DNA from: Psychrosphaera ytuae
Lineage (GTDB): Bacteria > Pseudomonadota > Gammaproteobacteria > Enterobacterales > Alteromonadaceae
Assembly: GCF_017638545.1 (NCBI RefSeq)
Contig: NZ_CP072110.1
Coordinates: forward strand, 1,550,001-1,614,000
Reading direction: 5' to 3'
DNA length: 64,000 nt
Numbering within the stretch: the first letter of the stretch is position 1; each line of letters starts with the position of its first letter. The notes below the pieces were generated by a model. It made no database searches. It was not told the origin of the DNA and was given only the letters and a program-made list of their open reading frames with translations. The position numbers and the translations under genes were made by a program. Positions 32,312-40,978 of the stretch are shown here, in pieces.

Positions 32312-33517
32312 ATGACTGTAACACGTGCTTTATTTGATGATGTAATGGTTCCTAACTATTCACCAGCAGCGGTAATTCCAGTACGAGGTGAAGGCTCTCG
32401 CGTATGGGATCAAGAAAACAAAGAGTACATCGACTTTGCTGGCGGCATCGCGGTTAACTGTCTTGGTCACTGTCACCCTGCCCTTGTTGGTGCATTAAAA
32501 GAACAAGGTGAAAAAATTTGGCACCTGTCAAACGTAATGACAAACGAACCGGCATTACGTCTAGCTAAAAAATTAGTAGACAGCACATTTGCAGAAAAAG
32601 TGTACTTTGCAAACTCAGGTGCAGAAGCAAACGAAGCGGCACTTAAACTTGCTCGTCGTTGGGCATTAGACGTACACGGCGAACAAAAAACACAAATTAT
32701 TTCTTTTAAGAAAGGTTTCCACGGTCGTACTTTTTTCACAGTTACAGTAGGTGGTCAACCTGCATACTCTGACGGTTTCGGTCCTAAGCCTGGTGACATT
32801 GTACACGCTGAGTACAACAACTTAGACAGCCTTAAAGAGCTTATTTCTGATAAAACTTGTGCGGTTATGTTAGAGCCTATCCAAGGTGAAGGCGGTATCG
32901 TTCCTCCAACTAAAGAATTCATCGAAGGTGTTCGTCAGTTATGTGACGAAAACAACGCATTGTTGATCTTCGACGAAGTTCAATCTGGTGTTGGCCGTAC
33001 TGGTGAATTATTCGCGTACATGGGCCTTGGTGTTAACCCTGATATCTTAGCATCTGCTAAAGCATTAGGCGGTGGTTTCCCAATTGGCGCAATGTTAACA
33101 ACAACAGAACTTGCTAAGCACCTTAAAATCGGTACTCACGGTTCAACATACGGTGGTAACCCACTAGCGTGTGCCGTTGCTGAAGCTGCGTTTGACACAG
33201 TAAACACTAAAGAAGTACTTGATGGTGTTAAAGAGCGCGAAGCAATTTTCAAAAACAAGCTTGCTGAAATCAATGACAAATACGACGTATTTAAAGACAT
33301 TCGTGGTCAAGGCTTACTTGTAGGCGCGGAGTTAAACGATAAGTACACAGGCCGTGCGAAAGACTTCTTAAGCGCAGCATTAGACCAAGGCGTTATGAGT
33401 CTTGTTGCTGGTGCAAACGTTATCCGTTTCACTCCTTCTCTTGTTATCCCAATGGCTGACATTGAAGAAGGTATGGCACGTTTTGAAAAAGGTGTTGCAA
33501 ACATCGTAAACGCTTAA
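32312..33517 (+). CDS. argD: Acetylornithine/succinylornithine aminotransferase
   Basis: This PLP enzyme acts in arginine synthesis (ArgD) and in the succinyltransferase route of arginine breakdown (AstC); the same family does both. The 401-residue protein has FANSGAEANEAALKLARRW, GFHGRTFFTV, the PLP-Asp in LIFDEVQSGVGRTGE, and the Schiff-base Lys in SAKALGGGFPIG. It is followed by astA and astD and preceded by ARG boxes, so a mainly catabolic AstC role, perhaps shared with synthesis, is likely. AAGGA lies upstream of the ATG. Confidence 0.94.
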   Translation: MTVTRALFDDVMVPNYSPAAVIPVRGEGSRVWDQENKEYIDFAGGIAVNCLGHCHPALVGALKEQGEKIWHLSNVMTNEPALRLAKKLVDSTFAEKVYFANSGAEANEAALKLARRWALDVHGEQKTQIISFKKGFHGRTFFTVTVGGQPAYSDGFGPKPGDIVHAEYNNLDSLKELISDKTCAVMLEPIQGEGGIVPPTKEFIEGVRQLCDENNALLIFDEVQSGVGRTGELFAYMGLGVNPDILASAKALGGGFPIGAMLTTTELAKHLKIGTHGSTYGGNPLACAVAEAAFDTVNTKEVLDGVKEREAIFKNKLAEINDKYDVFKDIRGQGLLVGAELNDKYTGRAKDFLSAALDQGVMSLVAGANVIRFTPSLVIPMADIEEGMARFEKGVANIVNA

Positions 33518-33554
33518 TTAGCTATCTAGCTTAATAGGCGAAAGTTATTTAAAT

Positions 33555-33580
33555 AGCCAATGCCCGGCATTGGCTTTTTT
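33555..33580 (+). terminator. Intrinsic terminator inside the argD-astA gap
   Basis: AGCCAATGC (33555-33563) pairs with GCATTGGCT (33567-33575) around a 3-nt loop and is followed by six T. It ends 19 nt before the astA start, so astA-astD would need readthrough or a promoter inside argD. Confidence 0.8.
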
Positions 33581-33598
33581 CTACAGGAAGAAGATGTG

Positions 33599-34624
33599 AT
33601 GTTTGTAATTCGTCCAATCCAAGAAAAAGATTATCCTGAACTGCTAAAAATTGCAGAGGAATCAGGCCATGGTTTTACTTCGTTACCAGTTAACGAAGAA
33701 CTGATCAGCAACAAGATTAAGCGTGCCGAGGCGTCGTTCAAATCTCAAGTTTCTGAACAACCTGAAGAACATGGCTTTTTATTTGTAATGGAAGAGGTTG
33801 CGACCGGTAAAATCATGGGCACCAGCGGTATTGAATCTGCTGTTGGTCTTGAGGACGCATTTTACCATTACCACCTTGGCAAAGTAGTTCATCACTCCCG
33901 TGAGTTAAATATCTATAACACAGCAGATATTCTAACATTGTGTAACGATTACACAGGTGCGACGGAGTTGTGTACTTTGTTCTTGCGAGAAGAGTTTAGA
34001 AAAGGCATTACAGGTCGTGTCTTATCGAAATTCCGTTTCTTGTTTTTAGCGCAACACCAAGAGCGCTTTTCGAGTACGGTAATTGCTGAGATGCGCGGCG
34101 TCTCCGATGAAAATGGTGACTCGCCGTTTTGGCAATGGTTAGAGAAGCACTTTTTCTCGATGGACTTTCCAACCGCAGATTACCTCACTGGTATTGGCCA
34201 AAAGGTGTTTATCGCCGAATTAATGCCAAAATATCCAGTGTACGTAAACCTTCTTTCAGAAGATGCACAAGCTGTGATCGGCAAAGTTCACAAAAATACA
34301 GAGCCTGCACTCAAGTTGTTAAAGTCTGAGGGCTTTAGCTACAAAAACTACGTGGATATCTTTGATGGCGGCCCTACAGTTGAAGCCAACATTGCTAATA
34401 TTCACACAGTTCAAAACAGTGATCTGTACACAGTAGAAATCGTCGACGCCCTTGATTCTGATAAAAACATCATTATCTCTAACACATTCGTCGAAGAGTT
34501 CAGAGCAACCGTAGCCAAAACCAAATTAGATCAAGAGCAAAAGATCATCACTCTAACTCAAGAATATGCAGATATACTTAAGGTTAAAGGCGGAGATCAA
34601 GTTCGAGCTGCGGTCTTAAAATAG
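33599..34624 (+). CDS. astA: Arginine N-succinyltransferase
   Basis: AstA adds succinyl-CoA to arginine, the first step of the ast pathway. The 341-residue protein starts MFVIRPIQEKDYPELLKIAEESGHGFTSLP and shows GTSGIESAVGL, ELCTLFLREEFR, EMRGVSDENG and FSSMDFPTADYL-like residues typical of the family. I use the ATG at 33599 with AGGAAGAAG upstream rather than an in-frame start at 33560, which lies inside the terminator. astD begins 9 nt after the stop. Confidence 0.94.
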   Translation: MFVIRPIQEKDYPELLKIAEESGHGFTSLPVNEELISNKIKRAEASFKSQVSEQPEEHGFLFVMEEVATGKIMGTSGIESAVGLEDAFYHYHLGKVVHHSRELNIYNTADILTLCNDYTGATELCTLFLREEFRKGITGRVLSKFRFLFLAQHQERFSSTVIAEMRGVSDENGDSPFWQWLEKHFFSMDFPTADYLTGIGQKVFIAELMPKYPVYVNLLSEDAQAVIGKVHKNTEPALKLLKSEGFSYKNYVDIFDGGPTVEANIANIHTVQNSDLYTVEIVDALDSDKNIIISNTFVEEFRATVAKTKLDQEQKIITLTQEYADILKVKGGDQVRAAVLK

Positions 34625-34633
34625 GATTTCACA

Positions 34634-36127
34634 ATGTCAAATACAGAAAACAAATACATTAATGGTCAATTCATCAATGGTGAATGGTTAGCGGGTGAAG
34701 GTGATTTAGTTGAATCAGTTAACCCAGCAACGGATGAAGTGATTTGGCAAGCGTTGTCAGCGACAGAAAAACAAGTCGATGCAGCAGTTATGGCCGCTCG
34801 CGAAGCGTTTTTGCCATGGGCCGATAAAACCGTTGAAGAGCGCTTAGAGATCATTAAGCGCTTTGCCGAACTTCTTGGGGAATACAAAGAACCAATGGCA
34901 TTAGCTATGGCCCAAGAAACGGGTAAACCTTTGTGGGAAACTCGCACAGAGGTAGGCGCGATGATCGGTAAAGTCGCTATTTCTGAAAAAGCATACAACG
35001 AGCGCACTGGCACTAAAGAAAACCCAATGCCAGTAGGTAAAGCCATGTTGCGTCACCGTCCACACGGTGTGGTTGCTGTATACGGTCCATATAACTTCCC
35101 TGGTCACTTACCAAACGGTCATATTGTACCGGCTCTAATTGCTGGTAACACTGTCGTATTTAAGCCAAGTGAACTGACACCAATGGTTGCTCAACTTACC
35201 GTTGAACTATGGCAAAAAGCAGGTCTTCCAAAAGGTGTGGTTAACTTAGTTCAAGGTGAAGTAGAAACAGGTAAAGCATTAGCAAACCACCCTCAAATTG
35301 ACGGCTTATTCTTCACTGGTAGCTCTGGTACTGGTCACCTACTACACAAGCAATTTGCGGCACAGCCTGGCAAAATCCTTGCGTTGGAAATGGGTGGCAA
35401 TAACCCACTTATAGTTAACGACGTTAAAAACACAGATGCAGCGGTGCACGACATCATTCAATCTGCGTTTATTTCTAGTGGTCAACGTTGTACTTGTGCT
35501 CGTAAGCTTTTATTACCTGTTGGTCCAGAAGGCGATGCAATCCTAGCCAAATTAATCGAAGCGACCAAAAACATTGTTGTTGGTGACTCACTTGAAGAAG
35601 GCGCTGAGCAACCATTTATGGGCTCAATGATTTCTGAAAAAGCGGCGTTAGGCATGGTCGAAGCGCAGCAGCAGCTTGTCAAGCTTGGTGGTAAAGTGTT
35701 GGTTGAATTGACTCACCTAAAAGAGCACACAGGTTTTGTATCACCAGGTATCATAGATTGTACTGACATCGCAGACTTCCCTGATGACGAACACTTCGGT
35801 CCTTTATTAAAAGTATTCCGTTTTGATGATTTCGATCAAGCCATCAAAGTCGCAAATGATACAAGCTATGGCTTGTCAGCAGGCTTACTAAGTGATGATG
35901 CTGCTTTATACGACCGTTTCTTAAGTCGTATCAGAGCTGGTATTGTTAACTGGAACCGCCCAATTACCGGTGCAAGTAGTGCCGCGCCATTTGGTGGTAT
36001 TGGTCAGTCAGGTAATCACAGAGCAAGCGCGTACTACGCCGCAGACTACTGTGCGTACCCAGTCGCTTCAGTCGAATTAGACGAAGTGGTAATGCCTGAC
36101 TCTTTAAGCCCAGGCCTAAAAATATAA
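34634..36127 (+). CDS. astD: Succinylglutamate-semialdehyde dehydrogenase
   Basis: AstD oxidises N-succinylglutamate semialdehyde with NAD in arginine catabolism. The 497-residue aldehyde dehydrogenase has GPYNFPGHLPNGH, the NAD-site FKPSELTP, FFTGSSGTG, the catalytic Glu in LEMGGNNP, and the catalytic Cys in GQRCTCARKL. It is cotranscribed with astA. astB and astE are not in this window. Confidence 0.95.
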   Translation: MSNTENKYINGQFINGEWLAGEGDLVESVNPATDEVIWQALSATEKQVDAAVMAAREAFLPWADKTVEERLEIIKRFAELLGEYKEPMALAMAQETGKPLWETRTEVGAMIGKVAISEKAYNERTGTKENPMPVGKAMLRHRPHGVVAVYGPYNFPGHLPNGHIVPALIAGNTVVFKPSELTPMVAQLTVELWQKAGLPKGVVNLVQGEVETGKALANHPQIDGLFFTGSSGTGHLLHKQFAAQPGKILALEMGGNNPLIVNDVKNTDAAVHDIIQSAFISSGQRCTCARKLLLPVGPEGDAILAKLIEATKNIVVGDSLEEGAEQPFMGSMISEKAALGMVEAQQQLVKLGGKVLVELTHLKEHTGFVSPGIIDCTDIADFPDDEHFGPLLKVFRFDDFDQAIKVANDTSYGLSAGLLSDDAALYDRFLSRIRAGIVNWNRPITGASSAAPFGGIGQSGNHRASAYYAADYCAYPVASVELDEVVMPDSLSPGLKI

Positions 36128-36130
36128 TAG

Positions 36131-36156
36131 AAAAGCGGCCTAGGCCGCTTTTTTTA
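36131..36156 (+). terminator. Terminator after astD
   Basis: AGCGGCC (36134-36140) and GGCCGCT (36143-36149) form a stem with a 2-nt centre, preceded by A and followed by seven T. Confidence 0.88.
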
Positions 36157-36216
36157 ATCAAACACAAAAGACAATAACAACATTGTTAAATATCAGAGAA
36201 ATATCAAGGAAATATC

Positions 36217-37023
36217 ATGCATTCTAATGTTAACGAACTGTTTGATAACATGTGGTCAAAGTACCTAACCGTTACTCCTTCAGCACAAAAGATCCACGCC
36301 CTGTTAGGTGAAGATAACGGCAAAGATGTGATCAATGACCACATTGCACTTCGCACATTTAATATTGCTAAGGTGAACTTGGACAAGCTAGCCCAGCATT
36401 TACTTGCTTTAGGTTATAAAGACGGCGGCGACTATGACTTTGAAGCCAAAAAACTAAAGGCAAAGCACTTCGAACACGAAGACGAGACATTACCAAAAGT
36501 ATTCATCAGTGAATTATTAGTCGAAGAGTTTTCTGAACAAACTCAAGCGATCATTCGTAATATGGTTGATCAAATCGATGAAGATGCAGTAACCGCGGAT
36601 AACTTTTTGTATTCAGGCACGCATTGGCAGGTTAGTCACCAAGATTACTTAACCTTGTTGGAAGAAAGTGAATATGCTGCATGGATGTCAGCTTGGGGTT
36701 ATATTCCTAACCACTTCACTGTAAGTGTTAATCAGTTAACTAAATACGAGACGCTTGAGTCAGTTAACGAAGCCCTAAAAGAAGCAGGTTTTGTTCTTAA
36801 TACTTCAGGTGGCGAAATCAAAGGCTCACCAGAAGTTTTATTAGAGCAGTCATCAACAATGGCCGACAAAGCAACTGTTCAGTTCAGTGATGGTGCGCAT
36901 ACTATTCCTAGCTGTTTTTATGAGTTTGCTCGCCGTTATGAAATTGCTCCAGGTAAGCTTTATTCTGGCTTTGTTGCTGCATCAGCCGATAAGATCTTTG
37001 AAAGTACAAACGTTAAAGGTTAA
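36217..37023 (+). CDS. DUF1338 (2-oxoadipate dioxygenase/decarboxylase-like) protein
   Basis: This 268-residue protein belongs to the DUF1338 family, whose studied member HglS converts 2-oxoadipate to 2-hydroxyglutarate with non-haem iron in lysine breakdown. Visible candidates for the metal ligands are the His in INDHIALRTF and the Glu in SCFYEFARRYE, with another His in IPNHFTVSVN. The protein is shorter than HglS, so the substrate may differ. It is monocistronic-looking after the ast block but shares its direction, and lies with three further genes on the same strand. AAGGAAAT precedes the ATG. Confidence 0.8.
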   Translation: MHSNVNELFDNMWSKYLTVTPSAQKIHALLGEDNGKDVINDHIALRTFNIAKVNLDKLAQHLLALGYKDGGDYDFEAKKLKAKHFEHEDETLPKVFISELLVEEFSEQTQAIIRNMVDQIDEDAVTADNFLYSGTHWQVSHQDYLTLLEESEYAAWMSAWGYIPNHFTVSVNQLTKYETLESVNEALKEAGFVLNTSGGEIKGSPEVLLEQSSTMADKATVQFSDGAHTIPSCFYEFARRYEIAPGKLYSGFVAASADKIFESTNVKG

Positions 37024-37061
37024 ATTTACCCTTTAGCAGTATTCAGAAAAGGATAAATTGA

Positions 37062-37412
37062 ATGGTAACTGATAAGCCGGCATACGACGAACTCATGGAG
37101 TACTTGTACTCGAGTCGCGATATATTTGCCCAACGCGATGACACAACAATTGATGATTTGACCCTTGAAGCTCTAGTAGAGCGTGAAATTGCCAACCAAG
37201 TCATCACTTTGTGCAGCCAACATGACGACATAGAAGTTAACCATAGATCTATCATAGTCCGCGAAGTAGACGGCATTGTTTACGACATGCAGCAAGTGCT
37301 TTATGACTACTGGCTACAACCAGTGACTCAGGCACATGTTGACTTCGTCACCGAATTTGCGGGCCTTATCAAAAATATCTTTGATGGTGCCATTGCTGAT
37401 CTTCTCGATTAA
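37062..37412 (+). CDS. Small conserved acidic protein, possibly DUF3802
   Basis: This 116-residue, mostly helical, acidic protein has no signal peptide, membrane helix or cysteine pair of note. LVEREIANQVITLCSQH and RSIIVREVDGIVYDMQQVL resemble what I recall of the DUF3802 family of Alteromonadales, but I am not sure. It starts 38 nt after the DUF1338 gene and 25 nt before yhfA, with good ribosome-binding sites, so these three may be cotranscribed. Function unknown. Confidence 0.65.
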   Translation: MVTDKPAYDELMEYLYSSRDIFAQRDDTTIDDLTLEALVEREIANQVITLCSQHDDIEVNHRSIIVREVDGIVYDMQQVLYDYWLQPVTQAHVDFVTEFAGLIKNIFDGAIADLLD

Positions 37413-37437
37413 ATAGGCACCTAACTTAAGGAATAAC

Positions 37438-37842
37438 ATGAAAGCAAAAGTTACTTGGCAAGATGGTATTGCCTTTTTAGGTGAATCAGAGTCTGGTCAT
37501 AAAGTTCTGCTTGATGGTGAGAACCCAGGGAAAGCACCAAGTCCGATGGAAATGGTGTTAATGTCTGTAGCCAGTTGCAGTGCAGTGGATGTTGTTTCAA
37601 TTCTCGAAAAAGCTCGTCAAACTGTCCACGATGTTATCGTAGAAGTTGAGGCTGACCGTGCCGAAACGGTACCGAGAGTATTTACAGCTATACACCTAAA
37701 CTTTGTTGTTAAAGGCGTAGACGTCGCCGAAAAACACGTTGAGCGCGCAGTTAAATTATCAGCCGATAAGTATTGTTCTGTCGCAAAAATGTTAGAGGCG
37801 AGTGTGAAGCTTTCTCACAGCTTCGAAATCCACGCTTCTTAG
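37438..37842 (+). CDS. yhfA: OsmC-family protein YhfA
   Basis: This 134-residue protein is the same length as E. coli YhfA and aligns from end to end by eye (FLGESESGHKVLLDG, APSPMEMVLMSVASCSAVDVVSIL, KYCSVAKMLEASV). The OsmC fold has two redox cysteines, seen here in ASCSA and KYCSV. OsmC proteins reduce organic peroxides; YhfA itself has no settled substrate. AAGGAATA precedes the ATG. Confidence 0.9.
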   Translation: MKAKVTWQDGIAFLGESESGHKVLLDGENPGKAPSPMEMVLMSVASCSAVDVVSILEKARQTVHDVIVEVEADRAETVPRVFTAIHLNFVVKGVDVAEKHVERAVKLSADKYCSVAKMLEASVKLSHSFEIHAS

Positions 37843-37849
37843 CTTCATT

Positions 37850-37872
37850 GCAGCTAGTGACAAACTAGCTGC
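37850..37872. repeat. Hairpin between yhfA and speD
   Basis: GCAGCTAGT (37850-37858) pairs with ACTAGCTGC (37864-37872) around GACAA. The following sequence has only scattered T, so this is at best a weak terminator for the DUF1338-yhfA unit. Confidence 0.5.
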
Positions 37873-37984
37873 ATTGCATGTCTTAAAAATCCAATCTATA
37901 TTACTAAAAATCATTTTGTGAACAGGCTCGTTTGATTTATCATCCGCGCCTTAATTTATCTAAATGTTTGTAAGGAACGGTTGA

Positions 37985-38779
37985 TTGAAAAGTAACGTTA
38001 AATTACACGGTTTTAACAATCTAACAAAAAGCCTTGGCTTTTGTATCTATGATGTTTGTTATGCTCAAACTGAAGAGCAACGTCGCCAGTATATCGAGTA
38101 CATCGACGAGCAATATAATGCGGATCGTTTAACGGATATTTTGACTGAAGTCTGTGACATTATTGGCGCCAACATTTTAAACGTGGCACGCCAAGACTAT
38201 GACCCACAGGGTGCATCAGTAACAATCTTAGTCAGTGAAGAAGAAATTAAAGCTCCTGACGAAGTTGACCAGACTGAAGCGCCTGGACCAGTTCCGGAAA
38301 GCGTGGTTAGTCACCTAGATAAAAGCCACATCTGTGTTCACACTTACCCTGAAGTACACCCACACGACGGTATTTGTACATTCCGTGCTGACATCGAAGT
38401 ATCGACCTGTGGTGTTATTTCGCCTCTTAAGGCATTGAATTACCTAATTCATGAGTTGGAATCAGACATTGTTACGTTGGATTATCGAGTACGTGGCTTT
38501 ACCCGCGATACAGAAGGTAATAAACACTATATCGACCACGATATAAACTCGATCCAAAACTTCATCGGTGACGACATCCTTGAACAATACGACATGATTG
38601 ACGTGAACGTATATCAAGAAAACATGTTCCACACTAAAATGATGATCAAAGACAATGATTTGAATAACTATTTATTTGGGATCAATACCGACGATCTAGA
38701 TGACGAACAGGAAGAAGAAATTCGTCATAAGTTACGCCAAGAAATGTCTGAGATCTTTTATGCTCGAAACATGCCGTAA
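37985..38779 (+). CDS. speD: S-adenosylmethionine decarboxylase proenzyme
   Basis: SpeD supplies the aminopropyl donor for spermidine synthesis. The 264-residue protein is very close to the E. coli enzyme (KLHGFNNLTKSL near the start, NILNVARQDY, and HICVHTYPE). Self-cleavage should occur between Lys113 and Ser114 in LDKSHIC, making the pyruvoyl cofactor from Ser114. The start codon is TTG at 37985, with AAGGAA about 8 nt upstream; no ATG or GTG fits. speE is not next to it. Confidence 0.95.
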   Translation: MKSNVKLHGFNNLTKSLGFCIYDVCYAQTEEQRRQYIEYIDEQYNADRLTDILTEVCDIIGANILNVARQDYDPQGASVTILVSEEEIKAPDEVDQTEAPGPVPESVVSHLDKSHICVHTYPEVHPHDGICTFRADIEVSTCGVISPLKALNYLIHELESDIVTLDYRVRGFTRDTEGNKHYIDHDINSIQNFIGDDILEQYDMIDVNVYQENMFHTKMMIKDNDLNNYLFGINTDDLDDEQEEEIRHKLRQEMSEIFYARNMP

Positions 38780-38811
38780 AGCATGCCATCATATGAGTTA
38801 TAAAAATAAAC

Positions 38812-38839
38812 AAAAAACGGTCTTCGGACCGTTTTTTTA
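38812..38839 (+). terminator. Terminator after speD with a TTCG tetraloop
   Basis: ACGGTC (38817-38822) and GACCGT (38827-38832) enclose TTCG, flanked by A and T runs. Confidence 0.92.
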
Positions 38840-38866
38840 TAATTAAAATAACAGGGTTTGTCTTTT

Positions 38867-39280
38867 ATGTTTAGTATTACATTACAGCCGAGGTTTGCCG
38901 AAACCGATGCCTTGCAGCACATCAATAATACGGTCATTCCAGTTTGGTTCGAGAGCGCTCGACCAGGTATTTTTAAAATATTTAACCCAGAACAAAATAT
39001 CCAAGAGTGGAATTTAATTATCGCCAAAATCGAAGTGAACTATCTCGCTCAGATCCACTATGGACCAGAAGTAGAAATCCGTACTCACATCAGTAAATTA
39101 GGCCGCTCTAGTATGACTATTTTGCAAGAGGTATGGCAATCCGGAAAGCGAGCTGCGTGGGGTGAGACGGTCATGGTTAAATTTGATTATCAGACCAATC
39201 AGGCAAGTCCGATTTCAGAACAAGAACGCAAAGCGTTAGAGCAACACCTAGTCGACAAAGACGAATTGTTATCTAACTAG
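38867..39280 (+). CDS. Hotdog-fold acyl-CoA thioesterase
   Basis: This 137-residue protein belongs to the 4HBT/YbgC-like thioesterase group: QPRFAETDALQHINNTVIPVWFESAR holds the family's Asp and His-Asn signature, and IAKIEVNYLAQIHYGPEVEIRTHI follows. It should hydrolyse a short or aromatic acyl-CoA in the cytoplasm; the substrate is unknown. I use the ATG at 38867, with ACAGGG upstream, rather than the TTG at 38858. It converges with the next gene, whose stop directly abuts. Confidence 0.85.
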   Translation: MFSITLQPRFAETDALQHINNTVIPVWFESARPGIFKIFNPEQNIQEWNLIIAKIEVNYLAQIHYGPEVEIRTHISKLGRSSMTILQEVWQSGKRAAWGETVMVKFDYQTNQASPISEQERKALEQHLVDKDELLSN

Positions 39281-39706
39281 TTAAAACAAAATAGCGACAT
39301 CATCGATGCTACCCAGCGCATCTTGAGTGAGTACTCGCTGTCGCTCATCTTCGGTTAATATACCGACAAAAGGTGTACGACGGCGATACTTATTCATTTG
39401 TGGGGAGTCTTCCATTATACCTTTGACGAAATCTTCAGGTGAGTCTAATAACTCAAGTACACTTTGCCACGTCAAATACTCGCCGTAACGCATTTTGCCC
39501 AAATCATATCGAGTAGAAATCGTCTCCAATACTTTTTGCCGTAAGCTGTCATCACCAGCCTGATGTGCTTTCAGCATTTTTTCGGCAATGGCACGGTGGA
39601 TCACCAACACTTGTCGGTTGATCAACTCATCTTTAATACCACCGCGACGTTGCCTAAAACCACTTCTATGGCTTCTTTTCTTATCGAAATTCTGTCTCTT
39701 AAACAT
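39281..39706 (-). CDS. Conserved hypothetical protein coupled to an MFS transporter
   Basis: I do not recognise this 141-residue protein. Its N terminus is strongly basic (KRQNFDKKRSHRSGFRQRRGG), which suggests nucleic-acid or ribosome contact. The rest is helical and acidic (RYDLGKMRYGEYLTWQSVLELL and TEDERQRVL). There is no signal peptide or membrane helix. Its ATG lies inside the end of the MFS gene (8-nt overlap), so the two are translationally coupled. Confidence 0.65.
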   Translation of the reverse strand: MFKRQNFDKKRSHRSGFRQRRGGIKDELINRQVLVIHRAIAEKMLKAHQAGDDSLRQKVLETISTRYDLGKMRYGEYLTWQSVLELLDSPEDFVKGIMEDSPQMNKYRRRTPFVGILTEDERQRVLTQDALGSIDDVAILF

Positions 39707-40886
39707 ACTCTTTTTCTGTACTTACGGATTTTGCCAGCTTAGTCGGTATTAATTCTGTTGGCTCATTAGGTATCAACTGACTGGCCACTAAGCTACACAG
39801 AGCAAAGCCCGCACCAATTAAAAATACTAGGGTACTCGAGTATAACCATACTAGGCCCAACAAAGCCGGGATCACTACAGCCGCAATGTGGTTAATGGTA
39901 AATGACACCGATGCAGTTGCGGCAATGTCTTTCTGATCAGCAATCTTTTGTAGGTATGTCTTAATCGCAATCGCCAAGGCAAAAAACATATGGTCGATAA
40001 TATACAAACCCGCCGCAATATGGGGATTAGTGACAAACGCATAACCAACAAATACCAATATCAAACCGACATACTCTAAGGTCAATGCCTTTCGTTCACC
40101 TATCACCCCAACCCATTTACCAATTTTAGCGGCGAACAAAAGGTTGAACACATAGTTCACGCCGAATAAAAGGCTGATTTCACCCACGCTATAACCAAAC
40201 TTTTCCACCATCATAAAGCCTGCAAATACGACGAAGATCTGGCGGCGCGCTCCGCTTAAAAAGGTCAACATGTAATACAGCCAGTAGTTTTTTCGCAACA
40301 CCAGCTTTTTGGTTTGAGTCGCCGGTTGCTCAAACATCGGAAAACCAAACCACAAAAATATAACGACGACTAGGCCTATACCACCAGCGAGTAAATACGT
40401 GGTCTGATAACTAACCTCAAACCACTCCATTAACAACCATATTCCGCCAAACGCAAGCAAGGAACCAAACGACTTAACCGCGAGGGATTTACCCAAAAAG
40501 TGAGCAGACTCTTTTTTATCAAGCCACTGCAGAGTCAAACTTTGTTGAGTCGTTTCGAAATAATGAAAACCAATGCTCATAATAAGTGTTGTTAAATACA
40601 AACCGTATTCCGTAGGAAAATACCCGGTCGCAGCAACACCTGCGCTCATCACACCAATAGATAAAATTGCAAATCTTTGCTCTTTAACAAATAGGAGTAC
40701 ATAAATCGCCGTAAAGGCTAAAAATCCTGGCACCTCGCGAATTGATTGTAACAAGCCAATTTCTGCGCCGGTAAAGGCCGCTTTTTCGATAACAAAGTTA
40801 TTTAGTAGAGCCATCCACGTCGAAAATACAAATGGCATAACAAAAGCCATAGCGAGCAAAAATGTTTGGGGTGAAGTACGGTTCAC
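39699..40886 (-). CDS. Major facilitator superfamily transporter
   Basis: This 395-residue protein has about eleven to twelve membrane helices in two halves with a loop near the middle (PATQTKKLVLRKNYW), the MFS layout. No substrate motif is recognisable. I place the start at GTG 40886, with AAGGA 6 nt upstream. In-frame starts at 40931 (ATG) and 40946 (TTG) lie inside the ppaC terminator hairpin and are unlikely. The 141-residue protein at 39281 overlaps its end. Confidence 0.82.
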   Translation of the reverse strand: MNRTSPQTFLLAMAFVMPFVFSTWMALLNNFVIEKAAFTGAEIGLLQSIREVPGFLAFTAIYVLLFVKEQRFAILSIGVMSAGVAATGYFPTEYGLYLTTLIMSIGFHYFETTQQSLTLQWLDKKESAHFLGKSLAVKSFGSLLAFGGIWLLMEWFEVSYQTTYLLAGGIGLVVVIFLWFGFPMFEQPATQTKKLVLRKNYWLYYMLTFLSGARRQIFVVFAGFMMVEKFGYSVGEISLLFGVNYVFNLLFAAKIGKWVGVIGERKALTLEYVGLILVFVGYAFVTNPHIAAGLYIIDHMFFALAIAIKTYLQKIADQKDIAATASVSFTINHIAAVVIPALLGLVWLYSSTLVFLIGAGFALCSLVASQLIPNEPTELIPTKLAKSVSTEKEYV

Positions 40887-40910
40887 AGGTTTTCCTTTTT
40901 CAGCAGATAA

Positions 40911-40940
40911 TAAAAAGCCATGCGTCTGCATGGCTTTTAC
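40911..40940 (-). terminator. Terminator after ppaC
   Basis: AAAAGCCATGC (40913-40923) pairs with GCATGGCTTTT (40928-40938) around GTCT. Read on the minus strand it is followed by T-rich sequence before the MFS start. Confidence 0.88.
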
Positions 40941-40978
40941 ACTCAATCACTACGTTAATAGTAGCCTAAGTATTGTGC

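Noticed and set aside
40887..40946. ATG (40931) and TTG (40946) as starts of the MFS gene
   Set aside because: They fall inside the ppaC terminator hairpin; GTG at 40886 has AAGGA at the right distance.
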